Source: Synechococcus sp. PCC 7336 (GTDB taxonomy: Bacteria > Cyanobacteriota > Cyanobacteriia > Thermostichales > PCC-7336). From it: a stretch of 64,000 nucleotides of DNA. Both the position numbers and the translations under genes were made by a program. The notes under the pieces were generated by a model, which worked only from the letters and a program-made list of their open reading frames with translations, had not been told where the DNA came from and made no database searches. Below are positions 34,640-43,290 of this stretch, piece after piece (the first letter of the stretch is position 1; every line of letters starts with the position of its first letter). The stretch is from contig NZ_CM001776.1 of assembly GCF_000332275.1 (NCBI RefSeq), forward strand, positions 4,338,008 to 4,402,007, in the 5' to 3' direction.

Positions 34640-35596
34640 ATGAATGGTCAAGCCTGGTTGGGGTGGGGGGTCTCTATCTGTCTGGCGAGTGCTGGAGGAT
34701 GGGCGGCGTTCGGGATAGAGCCAGCAGTTCTGGCTCGCGATCCTGCTGTCTTGTCCGCCGAGATTGCTGCCACTCCCAATACGCCTATCGCGGCCAATTC
34801 GATCGCGGCTACTGTTACTCCTCTTTCTCCTCAATTGGGCGATACGCTGACCGTGCGCATTCAAATTCCTACAGGCGGCGAGGTTCCTCAAGTGGCGATG
34901 GGCGATCGCCAGTTTCCTGTGTTTGTCGCTGTGGCTGCAGACGAGCGCGGACTGACGACCTATCGAGCGCTCGTTCCCACTTCTCCCCTCGATCGGCCCG
35001 GTGCCCGCAACATTGTAGTGACAGTCGCGGGACAGCAGCAGCAACTATCGACACTCCTGCGCGATCGCCAGTTTCCCACCCAGTCGATTACCGTGCGCGA
35101 AGGGGGTTTGCAGGCCACTCAATTGGAATGGGATGCGGTCAGTGCCTTTAAGGCGATTGTCTCGCCCGAGCAGCTTTGGCAGGGGTCGTTTTTGCGACCC
35201 ACCCAAGGGGCAGTGAGCAGCATTTACGGGGTGCGGCGCTACTACAATGGCGTCTTTGCCCGCGACTATTACCATCGCGGGGTCGATTATGCAGCAGCCA
35301 CGGGGACACCGGTCTACGCGCCTGCGGCCGGTCGCATTGCTCTAGTTGGGCGCGAGGCAGAGGGGTTTGCGATCCACGGCAATACCGTGGGCATCGATCA
35401 CGGGCAGGGGGTGGTCAGTATTTTTTTGCACTTAAATCGCATCAGCGTCAGCGAAGGGGAAAGGGTGACTGCTGGCACGCCCATCGGTCAGGTGGGTTCG
35501 ACTGGGGCGAGTACGGGCCCTCACTTGCACTGGGGCTTGTACGTCCATAACGTGGCTGTCGATCCGGTGCCCTGGCGCTATGGAAAAATTGAATGA
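34640..35596 (+). CDS. Exported M23 (LytM-type) peptidase
   Basis: Peptidoglycan-directed metallopeptidase family. From the ATG at 34640 (AGGTGG begins 11 nt upstream; a GTG at 34631 is an alternative), an N-terminal hydrophobic segment (WLGWGVSICLASAGGWAAFG) serves as signal peptide or anchor. A proline/alanine spacer follows, then a beta domain (VTPLSPQLGDTLTVRIQIP) typical before cyanobacterial M23 domains. The catalytic domain has HRGVD (His212, Asp216) and HLH (His295, His297) as zinc and catalytic residues. It should cut or modify peptidoglycan cross-links in the periplasm. Both HxxxD and HxH are intact, so an active enzyme is expected. tRNA-Leu follows about 100 bp downstream. Confidence 0.9.
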   Translation: MNGQAWLGWGVSICLASAGGWAAFGIEPAVLARDPAVLSAEIAATPNTPIAANSIAATVTPLSPQLGDTLTVRIQIPTGGEVPQVAMGDRQFPVFVAVAADERGLTTYRALVPTSPLDRPGARNIVVTVAGQQQQLSTLLRDRQFPTQSITVREGGLQATQLEWDAVSAFKAIVSPEQLWQGSFLRPTQGAVSSIYGVRRYYNGVFARDYYHRGVDYAAATGTPVYAPAAGRIALVGREAEGFAIHGNTVGIDHGQGVVSIFLHLNRISVSEGERVTAGTPIGQVGSTGASTGPHLHWGLYVHNVAVDPVPWRYGKIE

Positions 35597-35698
35597 CCTC
35601 TCGCTGGGATGGGGAACGGTTTTAGCGCCGATCGGCGATCGATTTATCGATTGGCTTGACAGCAGAACGGGCAATCCGGCATGTTTGAAAAGCGTCGG

Positions 35699-35783
35699 GC
35701 GGAACTGGCGGAATTGGTAGACGCGCTAGATTCAGGTTCTAGTGTCCTTTTCGGACTTCCGGGTTCAAGTCCCGGGTTCCGCA
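35699..35783 (+). tRNA. trnL-CAG: tRNA-Leu (anticodon CAG)
   Basis: An 85-nt class II tRNA. The acceptor stem GCGGAAC (35699-35705) pairs with GTTCCGC (35776-35782), followed by discriminator A at 35783. The anticodon stem CTAGA/TCTAG encloses the loop TTCAGGT with anticodon CAG at 35733-35735, reading CTG codons. A long variable arm forms GTCC/GGAC around TTTTC. The T arm is CCGGG-TTCAAGT-CCCGG. CCA is not encoded. There are no introns. Confidence 0.97.
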
Positions 35784-35838
35784 TCTCCATCGATATCTCG
35801 CTGCAAGTCGATCGTTCGGGTTGGCGATCGCCGATCTG

Positions 35839-36654
35839 TCATCGGTTGCGCGGCAAGCGGCTCATTAACGGACCGACAATTCCCGGCAAGAGTTGATAGG
35901 CGGCGGTGGCGACCTGCAGGGGACCGACCACCACATCTTTTTGGCCGGTCGTACTGGCACGGACGATCGCCTCGGCAATCTCTTCCGGTTGTTGGGCCAC
36001 CATGCTATCGAGCGTCGCTTCCATTTGCTGGCGAGCACTGCCGCCATTGCTGCTGGCCGCGTCCCCGACAAAGATGGCCCGCTCTAAGAAGCTCGTATTC
36101 ACCACCCCTGGATGCACGCCGATGATTTGAATTCCTTGGGGTTCGAGCTCCAATCGCAGTGTTTCTGTCAGCCCCGTTACGGCATATTTACTGGCGCAGT
36201 AGGCTGCCATGCGAGGGAGAGGCATTTTGCCGCCGAACGAGCCCACGTTGACGATTTGACCGTTGTTCTGCTGCAGCATGTGGGGCAAGACAGCTTGAAT
36301 GGTGTGGACGTAGCCCCAGAAATTAACCTCCATTAACTGCTGTAATTGCTCCAGCGACATTTCTGCAAACGGGCCGCTGGCGCAAATTCCGGCATTGTTG
36401 ACCAAAATGTCGATTGCCCCGTAGCGATCGCGCGTAGCCTCCACGAGCTGCCGAACTTGTTCTGGGTCGGTGACATCAGTGGGGATGGCTAGCACCTCGG
36501 CATTGAAGTCTTTTTCGAGGGCGATCGCCACTTCCTTGAGGGGGGCGGCAGTGCGGGCGGCGATCGCCAGTCGATATCCCCTCCGGGCAAATGCGGCAGC
36601 AGTTGCTTGTCCAATGCCAGCCGACGCGCCCGTAACCATCACAACTTTGGACAT
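35839..36654 (-). CDS. Short-chain dehydrogenase/reductase (SDR) oxidoreductase
   Basis: A 271-residue classical SDR from the ATG at 36654 (an upstream start at 36669 adds five residues). The Rossmann nucleotide motif is TGASAGIG at about 8-15, NNAG is present, and the catalytic residues are Ser139 (NVGSFGG), Tyr152 and Lys156 (YCASK). The GIQIIGVHPGVVNTSF segment is usual for the family. The cofactor is likely NADP(H) from the basic region AARTAAPLK. The substrate is unknown. A C-terminal hydrophobic stretch (ATAAYQLLPGIVGPLM) could associate with membranes. It is divergent from the 56-residue membrane protein. Confidence 0.9.
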   Translation of the reverse strand: MSKVVMVTGASAGIGQATAAAFARRGYRLAIAARTAAPLKEVAIALEKDFNAEVLAIPTDVTDPEQVRQLVEATRDRYGAIDILVNNAGICASGPFAEMSLEQLQQLMEVNFWGYVHTIQAVLPHMLQQNNGQIVNVGSFGGKMPLPRMAAYCASKYAVTGLTETLRLELEPQGIQIIGVHPGVVNTSFLERAIFVGDAASSNGGSARQQMEATLDSMVAQQPEEIAEAIVRASTTGQKDVVVGPLQVATAAYQLLPGIVGPLMSRLPRNR

Positions 36655-36818
36655 GAGCTCTCGTGCCAATGCAATCTCTTACCATTCTGCAGGATTGAGA
36701 GCTAGAAGAGCAGTCGGTGGGGCTGCGCGGGATAGATCCGTGACAGTCTAAAGATTCGTGACACACTATAGATACGTGGCACACTAGACACCCTTCACTC
36801 GATCGGGAACGCGGTTGG

Positions 36819-36989
36819 ATGACTTTTCTATTTCTGCTTTACATCGGCTTTACACTCTATCTCTACTTCACCCGCGACCCCATTCGCATGGAGGTCAATT
36901 TTGTGGTACGCCGCTGGTACGACCAAATTGCGTCCGGCATTCGTCGCATGCGGAAAAAGTCCACTTCGATCCGCCGCCGCCGTTACTGA
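36819..36989 (+). CDS. Small single-span membrane protein (56 residues)
   Basis: A short frame that predicts MTFLFLLYIGFTLYLYF followed by a mainly basic tail (FTRDPIRMEV, then RRWYDQIASGIRRMRKK and a terminal RRRRY). The N-terminal helix is strongly hydrophobic; the Arg/Lys tail would lie in the cytoplasm by the positive-inside rule. The frame is consistent in codon use, ends in TGA at 36987-36989 and lies alone in a gap of about 540 bp between the SDR and FecR genes. No strong Shine-Dalgarno sequence is seen. I know no named family, but this is a typical small regulatory or complex-associated membrane protein. The start could be off by one or two codons. Confidence 0.5.
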   Translation: MTFLFLLYIGFTLYLYFTRDPIRMEVNFVVRRWYDQIASGIRRMRKKSTSIRRRRY

Positions 36990-37193
36990 AGGTCGTTACT
37001 AAAGATTGAGCTCGAGTCACGACACTTCCCCGTTCGGTATAGTGACTAAATATGTTCTGGTACGCTTTGCACTTCAGTGGATTCCGCAGGATAAGGTCTG
37101 CAGATAGCACAGTAAGCAAATGTACGTATCGAACCTCGACAAAATCTTGCCCTCAAGACTCCCGGGTGTTGGGGGGCTGGTGGGAGTGATGGC

Positions 37194-38174
37194 ATGGACA
37201 AGCGGCTCGACGGTTTGAGGATAAATTTAGGGGCGGCGATCGCGCTAGCTGCCTGCCTACCTCTGGTATCCATCTCTGCAAATGCCCAAGAAGCCCTAAC
37301 GCAAGCTCGTGTCGATCGGATTGCCAATCAGGTCACGGTGGAATTGCAAGGGACTTCTCCTAGAGAGGCTCAAATTGACGACCAGTTGGTGGAGCGCGAT
37401 CGCCTAGCCACAGGAGTCGCTTCGCAGGCACAACTCATTTTTAATGACGATTCATTGGTGCGGGTCGGTCAAAATTCGCTGTTTCAATTTCAAGCGGGCG
37501 GACGGCAATTTTTATTAGAAGAGGGCGTCGCGGCAGTTGTGACGCCGCCAGGGGCGGGAGGAGGGCGCTTGAGTACGCCTGCAGCAGTCGCTGCGGTGCA
37601 AGGCAGCTTTTTCCTAACGATTTCGCGCAATCGAGATGGCAGCACCATCGATGTGTTTTTTAACTTCAATGCCAGACCCCTCATCCTGCTCAACTTGGCC
37701 GGAGCAGAAATTGGCCGACTGCCTCCAGGACATGTGGCCCTAGTGATTGATGGAGAATTAGTCAGTTTGGCTCGATTCGATCCGCTCTTCGTGATTGACA
37801 ATGCACCGCTCTTAGCCGATCTGTGCTCGGGTGCGTTTCCATCGTCGGCAGTAGAGCAGGAATGTCAGCAGGTGGTCTCGGTCAATGCGCCGGAGGACGC
37901 TAGAGAAGAATTTTTCCGATCGCTCGGTCCCGACCCCTTCGACAATCGAGAACAGTTAAACGAGTTCCTCTTCGAAACCAACAGCGTACCCTCTATTCCA
38001 CCAATCATCGATCCTGGGCCAATCGATCCCGGACCTATCGATCCCGGACCTATCGATCCCGGACCTATCGATAACGGACCCATCGATAACGGACCCATCG
38101 ATAACGGACCCATCGATAACGGGCCAATCGATAACGGGCAGTTAGATTCAGTGAATGGGCTTTCTGCACCATAA
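37194..38174 (+). CDS. Exported FecR-domain protein with a 15-bp tandem repeat
   Basis: 326 residues with a signal peptide (LGAAIALAACLPLVSISANA, cleavage near AQE). The next section (about 60-160: GTSPREAQIDDQLVERDRLA, SQAQLIFNDDSLVRVGQNSLFQF, LSTPAAVAAVQGSFF) matches FecR-type domains, known in cyanobacteria as stand-alone surface proteins as well as in sigma regulators. A C-terminal repeat of nine 15-bp units (38008-38142) encodes IDPGP four times and then IDNGP five times, a flexible spacer. The short tail is not recognised. No ECF sigma factor is adjacent, so classical FecI/FecR signalling is unlikely. The downstream gene encodes an outer-membrane-like protein. Confidence 0.8.
   Translation: MDKRLDGLRINLGAAIALAACLPLVSISANAQEALTQARVDRIANQVTVELQGTSPREAQIDDQLVERDRLATGVASQAQLIFNDDSLVRVGQNSLFQFQAGGRQFLLEEGVAAVVTPPGAGGGRLSTPAAVAAVQGSFFLTISRNRDGSTIDVFFNFNARPLILLNLAGAEIGRLPPGHVALVIDGELVSLARFDPLFVIDNAPLLADLCSGAFPSSAVEQECQQVVSVNAPEDAREEFFRSLGPDPFDNREQLNEFLFETNSVPSIPPIIDPGPIDPGPIDPGPIDPGPIDNGPIDNGPIDNGPIDNGPIDNGQLDSVNGLSAP
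38008..38142 (+). repeat. 15-bp coding minisatellite, nine units
   Basis: Nine contiguous 15-bp units, ATCGATCCCGGACCT-like for units 1-4 and ATCGATAACGGACCC-like for units 5-9. Units are near-identical within each subtype, so expansion was recent. The array encodes the IDPGP/IDNGP repeats of the FecR protein. The ATCGAT core is itself palindromic. Confidence 0.92.
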
Positions 38175-38297
38175 GTGGTCATTGCGGGTGCTCGTCTGCC
38201 AGCCTCGCTTGGAACTGTTCGGGATAGTCTTAACGATTTCTCACCTCCTCACACCTGCTCAATTCGTTCAATACCGTTTGCTCGTTCGAGGTGCGCT

Positions 38298-39296
38298 ATG
38301 CCCCAGTTCAATCAGTTCGAGATGCACTCCAGTCAGCTCATCCGCTCCTGGGTGGTTGGACTGGGGTGGGGACTCGCCCTTACTGTGGGAATTCACCCCA
38401 TCGCCTGGGCTCAATCGCCTCCAACAGCGATCGAGACTGAAGAGGAAGAAAGTGAGAATGGCGAGCGGGAGTCGGAAGCGATCGCGACGGGCGATCGCGG
38501 CCTGCAGCTGTTGCTAGAGGCATTGGAAGAAGAGCCCGATCTGGGACCAATCCCGCTGCAGCCCGTAGCCGAGGAACCGTCTGGACCGAGTCCGTTTCGA
38601 TTGTTTGTGGATATGGAGGTGCGCGGCTCCACCAATGCTGCTTTCGAGCCAGACCCCGATGCCGATCTAGTATTCTTGCCTAGCGTCACGTTTGTCGCCT
38701 CGCCATCGATCGCGCAAAACGCACAGTTGATCGCCAGCCTCAGCGGCGGCAATGGCTTTTATGCCGATCGCAACGATCTGGAGTTTGGCTTTATCAGCGG
38801 CTCGATTGGAGTGAACTGGGATTTTGCACCCTTTGCGTTTACCCGCGTGGAGCTGATCGGCCAACAGTTTTTCTCGTTTGACAATGACGATTTTCGCAGC
38901 TTGACGGCACGATTTCAGATTGGCAGCTTTCGCTTCTTTTTCGATAACGACTTATTTATACGCTATTTCTACCAATTGGATGGCAGCCTGACCAGTGAGA
39001 ACGATCTCGATCGCCTCGGCAATAGCATGAACGTATCGCTGTTGTATCCCTTGTCCAGCCGCCTGCAAGGACGCTTCAACTACCGGATACTGCTCAGTAG
39101 CTTCGAGGATGTCCCCCGCACCGATCTCAATAACCAAGTGCGAGGCGAGGTGAGATACGCCATCAATTCCGCCCTGACGGTGCGCGGGTTCGCGTCCTTT
39201 ACCAACAACCTTTCCACCGACAACGATCGCGATTACGACGAGTTCTCCTACGGACTGGGCTTGACCACCAGTCTGCCAGTGGGGGGAAGGCGTTAA
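38298..39296 (+). CDS. Predicted outer-membrane beta-barrel protein
   Basis: 332 residues from the ATG at 38298, where GAGG lies 6 nt upstream; the longer frame from 38175 adds 41 unlikely residues. The signal peptide (WVVGLGWGLALTVGIHPIAWA, cleavage near AQS) is followed by an acidic, low-complexity segment (ETEEEESENGERESE). Amphipathic beta-strands fill the C-terminal half (LFVDMEVRGSTN, FAFTRVELIGQQFF, RFRFNYRILL-like patterns with alternating aromatic residues), fitting an outer-membrane barrel. No named family is recognised. It begins about 120 bp after the FecR gene on the same strand and may be co-transcribed. The C-terminus GGRR lacks a terminal aromatic, which is unusual for a barrel. 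Confidence 0.72.
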   Translation: MPQFNQFEMHSSQLIRSWVVGLGWGLALTVGIHPIAWAQSPPTAIETEEEESENGERESEAIATGDRGLQLLLEALEEEPDLGPIPLQPVAEEPSGPSPFRLFVDMEVRGSTNAAFEPDPDADLVFLPSVTFVASPSIAQNAQLIASLSGGNGFYADRNDLEFGFISGSIGVNWDFAPFAFTRVELIGQQFFSFDNDDFRSLTARFQIGSFRFFFDNDLFIRYFYQLDGSLTSENDLDRLGNSMNVSLLYPLSSRLQGRFNYRILLSSFEDVPRTDLNNQVRGEVRYAINSALTVRGFASFTNNLSTDNDRDYDEFSYGLGLTTSLPVGGRR

Positions 39297-39391
39297 GGGG
39301 CTGGCATTTCAAGTTGCAAAGCCAAGCTGGCCCGAATGCTGTAGGTCAGCTCGGCCAGCAGAAGGATGACAGCGATTGGAATCGAAGGGAG

Positions 39392-40543
39392 CTAAACTGC
39401 GGCGATTGCCCTGGGCAACGCCTCCAGCACCCGATCCACATTCTCGCGGCTGCTGTTTGCGCCCATCAAACCAATTCGCCACACACGACCGGTCAAATCT
39501 CCCAAGCCATTGCCAATCTCGATATTGTCCTCATTCAACAGCTTGAGGAAAACAGCCTTGCCATCCACCCCGTCGGGAATGCGAACTGTTGTTAGGGTGG
39601 GCAGCCGATCCTGACGCTCGACATAACAATCCAAGCCAATCTCAGTCAAACCAGACCAGAGATATTCTGCCGTGTCTCGGTGGCGCTTCCAACGGGCTGC
39701 CAAGCCTTCATCGGCAATCAGGCGCAACCCTTCTCGCAGTGCGTAGGTCATGGAAATGGGGGCGGTGTGGTGGTAGGTGCGATCGTTGCCCCAATACTTG
39801 CTCACCAGCGACATATCCAAATACCAGTTGGCCACTTGGCTAGAGCGCCGATTCAACTTCTCGATCGCCCTGGGCCCCATCGTAAAGGGGGAAATACCGG
39901 GAGGGCAACTGAGGCATTTTTGGCTGCAACTATAGGCGAGATCGATGCCCCAATCGTCAATGTAAAGGGGCACGCCCCCCATGCTGGTGACGGTATCGAC
40001 CAGTAACAGACAATCGAACTCGCGACACAGGTCCCCCACCCCGTCTAGCGACTGACAGGCCCCCGTAGAGGTTTCTGCATGCACCAGCGCCAAAATCGCC
40101 GGACGGTGTTGCTCCAGCCCCTGACGAATCTCGGCCAGCGTAAACGTTTCGCCCCAAGGGCGTTGGATGGTCTGCACCTCTGCCCCGTAGCGACCCGCCA
40201 TATCCACCAAGCGCAGGCCGAAATAGCCGTTGACTCCTACCAACACCCGATCGCCCGGTTCGACTGAATTAGCCAAGGTGGCTTCCATCGCAGCACTGCC
40301 GGTGCCGCTAATCGGAATCGTCAATTGATTTTCGGTCTGCCAGACGTAGCGCAGCAGCGATTGAATTTCTGACATTCGAGCTAAAAACTCGGGATCTAGG
40401 TGACTGACCTGCCGGGTGGTCATGGCATTCAACACCGCCGGATCGGCATTCGACGGCCCCGGCCCCAACAGCAGCCGCTCGGGCATTTTGAGGGGATCGA
40501 GAGAGAGCTGGTGGCGGTTGTTGATGGCGAGGGTGGCTGTCAT
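39392..40543 (-). CDS. Class V aminotransferase (alanine/serine-glyoxylate type)
   Basis: PLP-dependent aminotransferase of the photorespiratory or related glyoxylate-handling type. The ATG at 40543 gives MTATLAINNRHQLSLDPL; the longer frame (from 40771) is unlikely. The PLP lysine is Lys209 (SCSQKCLSC), with LVDTVTSMGG carrying the Asp that binds the PLP ring. LGPGPSNADPAVL, HAETSTG and GLGDLTGRVWRIG are family blocks. The 383-residue length is normal. The likely donors and acceptors are alanine or serine with glyoxylate; sequence cannot separate them. An imperfect hairpin (GCTGGCC/GGCCAGC, 39326-39359) lies in the 95-bp gap at its 3' side, without a T tract. Confidence 0.9.
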   Translation of the reverse strand: MTATLAINNRHQLSLDPLKMPERLLLGPGPSNADPAVLNAMTTRQVSHLDPEFLARMSEIQSLLRYVWQTENQLTIPISGTGSAAMEATLANSVEPGDRVLVGVNGYFGLRLVDMAGRYGAEVQTIQRPWGETFTLAEIRQGLEQHRPAILALVHAETSTGACQSLDGVGDLCREFDCLLLVDTVTSMGGVPLYIDDWGIDLAYSCSQKCLSCPPGISPFTMGPRAIEKLNRRSSQVANWYLDMSLVSKYWGNDRTYHHTAPISMTYALREGLRLIADEGLAARWKRHRDTAEYLWSGLTEIGLDCYVERQDRLPTLTTVRIPDGVDGKAVFLKLLNEDNIEIGNGLGDLTGRVWRIGLMGANSSRENVDRVLEALPRAIAAV

Positions 40544-40792
40544 TTCAATCAGCAGAAATACGGCAGGTTGAGGTGTTTGGAGGGGTAGGCTGCTCCAGAC
40601 AAACCCAGGCTGAATTATCCCACATTCATGTCGGCAATGCTGGGTTTTGTAATATTCAATACACACTGAACCGCGAGAGCCTGTATCGAACCTGAGTTCG
40701 ATGGCTCTACATTGCGAGAAAGTCCTGTCCTTTGCCCCTGCTACTGGCATGGGTGCCGCTGGCGAATTCAATCAATCGTAATTATTGTGGGT

Positions 40793-41869
40793 TCAAATGT
40801 CAGAGTTGGCCGGAAAACATTGGGGGGCAAAGTCGGGCTTGAGCTCCAAACGAATGCGGGCACCTGTGGGAATGGGCTGAAGTTCGTCCAGTTGGCGTAC
40901 GTGCATCTCGCGACCGGACGGCAGTTGCAAGCAGTAAATCGCTTCGTGTCCCAGAAACTGACGCCCGCGTACGTAGACCTCGCTGGCCTCATCCGGCACT
41001 AGGCTGCAGTCCTCCTGCCGCACCATCACTTCAACCCGATCCTCAGGGCGATCTGAAGCCTCGTTCTCGCCCAACAGTCCAATCTCGGTTTGCCAGCCCC
41101 CATCCGTTCGACTGGCTGTGAGGAAATTGGCTTGGGTCACAAACTCTGCCACAAAGCGAGTGCGGGGAGCGCGATAAATAGTCTCGGGGCGATCGCATTG
41201 TTCTAGCCGACCTTTATGCAACACCGCTACGCGATCGGAAATGGAGAGAGCCTCCTCCTGATCGTGGGTGACAAAGACCCCAGCAATATTGGCCCGAGAC
41301 AAAATCTCGCGCACTTGCAGTCTCAGGCGATAGCGAATACCGGCATCTAGATTGCTAAAGGGTTCATCTAACAAAATAAGTTGCGGTTGTGGGGCCAAGG
41401 CTCGCGCCAGAGCCACCCGCTGCTGCTGTCCCCCCGATAGCTCGGCTGGATATCGGTCTTGAAAATCTTGCAACCCCACTAGCGCGATCGCCTCTTTCAC
41501 CTGCTGCCGAGCGACCTCTTTTGAGAGCGATTTGGCCGCAGCAGATTTTTTCAGGCCAAACGCGACATTTTCCTTCAGGGTTAGATGGGGAAAGAGGGCG
41601 TAGTCTTGAAACACCACCCCCACCTGTCGCTGCTCGGGGGGAACCCAATCGTGGGGACTGGCCACAACGCGATCGCGAATCAAAATCTGTCCCCGATTGG
41701 GCCGTTCAAAACCAGCAATTAATCGCAACAATGTAGTCTTGCCACTGCCAGAGATACCCAGCAAGCCCAACAACTCGCCTTCTTCTAGCTGTAACGAAAG
41801 ATCCTGTAAAACATCCCGACCTCGGAAATAGTGCTTCCAAATGCCGTCAATGATAAGAACTGGTGCCAT
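40793..41869 (-). CDS. ABC transporter ATP-binding protein, Fe3+ (FutC/FbpC-like) type
   Basis: The 358-residue cytoplasmic ATPase of an importer, from the ATG at 41869 (a longer frame from 41950 is unlikely). The Walker A motif GISGSGKTT is at 38-46, the Q-loop is FQDYALFP, the signature LSGGQ is at 144-148, Walker B with DEP is at 165-170, and the H-loop is in VTHDQEEAL. A C-terminal TOBE-like domain (LPSGREMHVRQLDELQPIPTGARI) marks the FbpC/PotA/MalK branch. The best guess is iron(III) uptake from the resemblance to FutC, but no permease or binding-protein gene is adjacent, so the substrate is not proved. The gene overlaps none of its neighbours. Confidence 0.85.
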   Translation of the reverse strand: MAPVLIIDGIWKHYFRGRDVLQDLSLQLEEGELLGLLGISGSGKTTLLRLIAGFERPNRGQILIRDRVVASPHDWVPPEQRQVGVVFQDYALFPHLTLKENVAFGLKKSAAAKSLSKEVARQQVKEAIALVGLQDFQDRYPAELSGGQQQRVALARALAPQPQLILLDEPFSNLDAGIRYRLRLQVREILSRANIAGVFVTHDQEEALSISDRVAVLHKGRLEQCDRPETIYRAPRTRFVAEFVTQANFLTASRTDGGWQTEIGLLGENEASDRPEDRVEVMVRQEDCSLVPDEASEVYVRGRQFLGHEAIYCLQLPSGREMHVRQLDELQPIPTGARIRLELKPDFAPQCFPANSDI

Positions 41870-42138
41870 GCAGTGGAATTGGACTCGACCGAGCGAGCTG
41901 TTAAGAATACTCAATCCATTCTCAAGCATACCCACACTAATTGCAAACAAATACCAATAACTCTGGCAGGTAGGGAGCCCGATCTAACGTCAGTTCGACG
42001 GCGATTGCAGCCGAGAAAAATGGCCGATATCTGGGTGAGTAACCTGAGCTGGAGTAAAGTGATGACCATCGCCATTGCCTTCCATGCGGGCGAGATGGGG
42101 GTGACTGAAAGAGACTGGGGTGCTAGTGCCAAGGAGAG

Positions 42139-43110
42139 TTGGGATTGAGCGTCTGCCCACAAGTGCTAGGAGAGGGAAAGCCCGTTCGCCCGCAGGCGAT
42201 CGCCATTCTTGGAGCGGGAGCTTGGGGCACGACCTTGGCCGGACTCGCTCGCTCTAACGGGGCTGATGTGCGCTTGTGGTCGCGGCGGGGGGAGCGATCC
42301 CTAGCTGAGGTGGCGGGCGAGGCTGGGATTGTCCTATCGGCGATCTCCATGCAGGGAGTTTCCAGCGTTATCGAACAGCTACAGCAGGGGCAGCTTGCCC
42401 CCGACTGCATTCTGGTCAGTGCCACCAAAGGGCTGGATGCAGCAACGTTGCAGACGCCCTCGCAACTCTGGCAGCAAGCATTTCCCGAACATCCCGCCGT
42501 CGTATTGTCGGGGCCGAATTTATCGCAAGAAATCGATCGCGGTTTACCTGCAGCTACCGTAGTGGCGAGCGATTCCGAATTGGCGGCAGCTACCGTACAG
42601 GTGGCCTTGGCCTCCGATCGCTTTCGGATTTACACCAATACCGATCCGATTGGCACCGAACTGGGGGGCAGCCTCAAAAATATTATGGCGATCGCCGTCG
42701 GTGTCTGCGACGGTCTGGACTTAGGGGCCAATGCCAAAGCAGCTCTGGTTACCCGAGGGTTGGCCGAAATGCTGCGCATTGGCCTGCATTTTGGCGCTCG
42801 GGCAGAAACCTTTAGCGGTTTGTCGGGGTTAGGGGATTTACTGGCCACTTGCAGCGGGCTGCTCAGTCGCAATTATCAGGTGGGATATTACTTGGCCGAG
42901 GGGCGATCGCTGGCAGAGGCTCTCGATCTCGTAGCAGGGACTGCGGAGGGGGTCAACACGACCCCGGTAATGCTGGAAATTGCCCATCGCGAGGGCATTC
43001 CCGTTCCGATTGTCCGTCAAGTCAACCGACTGCTGCAGGGGCTCGATACTCCAGTTGCAGCAGTCGAAGCACTGATGGACCGAGAACTAACATCGGAAGT
43101 CTCTAGCTGA
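42139..43110 (+). CDS. gpsA: Glycerol-3-phosphate dehydrogenase [NAD(P)+]
   Basis: Reduces dihydroxyacetone phosphate to sn-glycerol 3-phosphate, the backbone for membrane lipids. The NAD-binding motif is GAGAWGTTLAG, and the catalytic Lys is in GSLKNIMAIAVG. SGPNLSQEI and GLSGLGDLLATC are family blocks. The start is TTG: AAGGAG at 42131-42136 precedes TTG at 42139 (too close, 2 nt) and TTG at 42145 (8 nt), so 42145 is likely the actual start; a GTG at 42163 is also in frame. About 321-323 residues is normal. A small minus-strand gene overlaps the stop by 8 bp. No other lipid gene is nearby. Confidence 0.95.
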   Translation: MGLSVCPQVLGEGKPVRPQAIAILGAGAWGTTLAGLARSNGADVRLWSRRGERSLAEVAGEAGIVLSAISMQGVSSVIEQLQQGQLAPDCILVSATKGLDAATLQTPSQLWQQAFPEHPAVVLSGPNLSQEIDRGLPAATVVASDSELAAATVQVALASDRFRIYTNTDPIGTELGGSLKNIMAIAVGVCDGLDLGANAKAALVTRGLAEMLRIGLHFGARAETFSGLSGLGDLLATCSGLLSRNYQVGYYLAEGRSLAEALDLVAGTAEGVNTTPVMLEIAHREGIPVPIVRQVNRLLQGLDTPVAAVEALMDRELTSEVSS

Positions 43111-43273
43111 GCCGATCGGCTGCCTGTCGATCGACCCGCAAGCTGACTCGCACTATCGCGTCCTGGCGATCGCCTAACAACATCAGTTCGACAAGTGTCT
43201 GGCCCCCATCCCCTAGCCCCTTCCACCAACTCTGATGCTGCTGGCGAAATTCATATTCCGAAACATTGGCCAT
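43103..43273 (-). CDS. Small conserved-looking hypothetical protein (56 residues)
   Basis: A frame from the ATG at 43273 to TAG at 43103 predicts MANVSEYEFRQQHQSWWKGL followed by GDGGQTLVELMLLGDRQDAI and a basic C-terminus. The composition, with Trp pairs and a balanced charge pattern, looks coded rather than random. The longer frame runs back into a repeat and is not believable. No Shine-Dalgarno sequence is clear, and it overlaps the gpsA stop by 8 bp tail-to-tail. I do not recognise the protein. Absence of homologues would argue against it. Confidence 0.4.
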   Translation of the reverse strand: MANVSEYEFRQQHQSWWKGLGDGGQTLVELMLLGDRQDAIVRVSLRVDRQAADRLS

Positions 43274-43290
43274 TTGTCTAGATGCCTGTG

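Noticed and set aside
34435-35151. A 238-residue plus-strand frame rich in Ser and Arg
   Set aside because: It overlaps the M23 peptidase gene in another frame and has no homologous pattern or signal.
37194-38174. FecR protein as a classical FecI/FecR iron-signalling unit
   Set aside because: No ECF sigma factor or TonB-dependent receptor gene is adjacent, and the protein has a signal peptide with a repeat spacer instead of the usual sigma-binding N-terminus.
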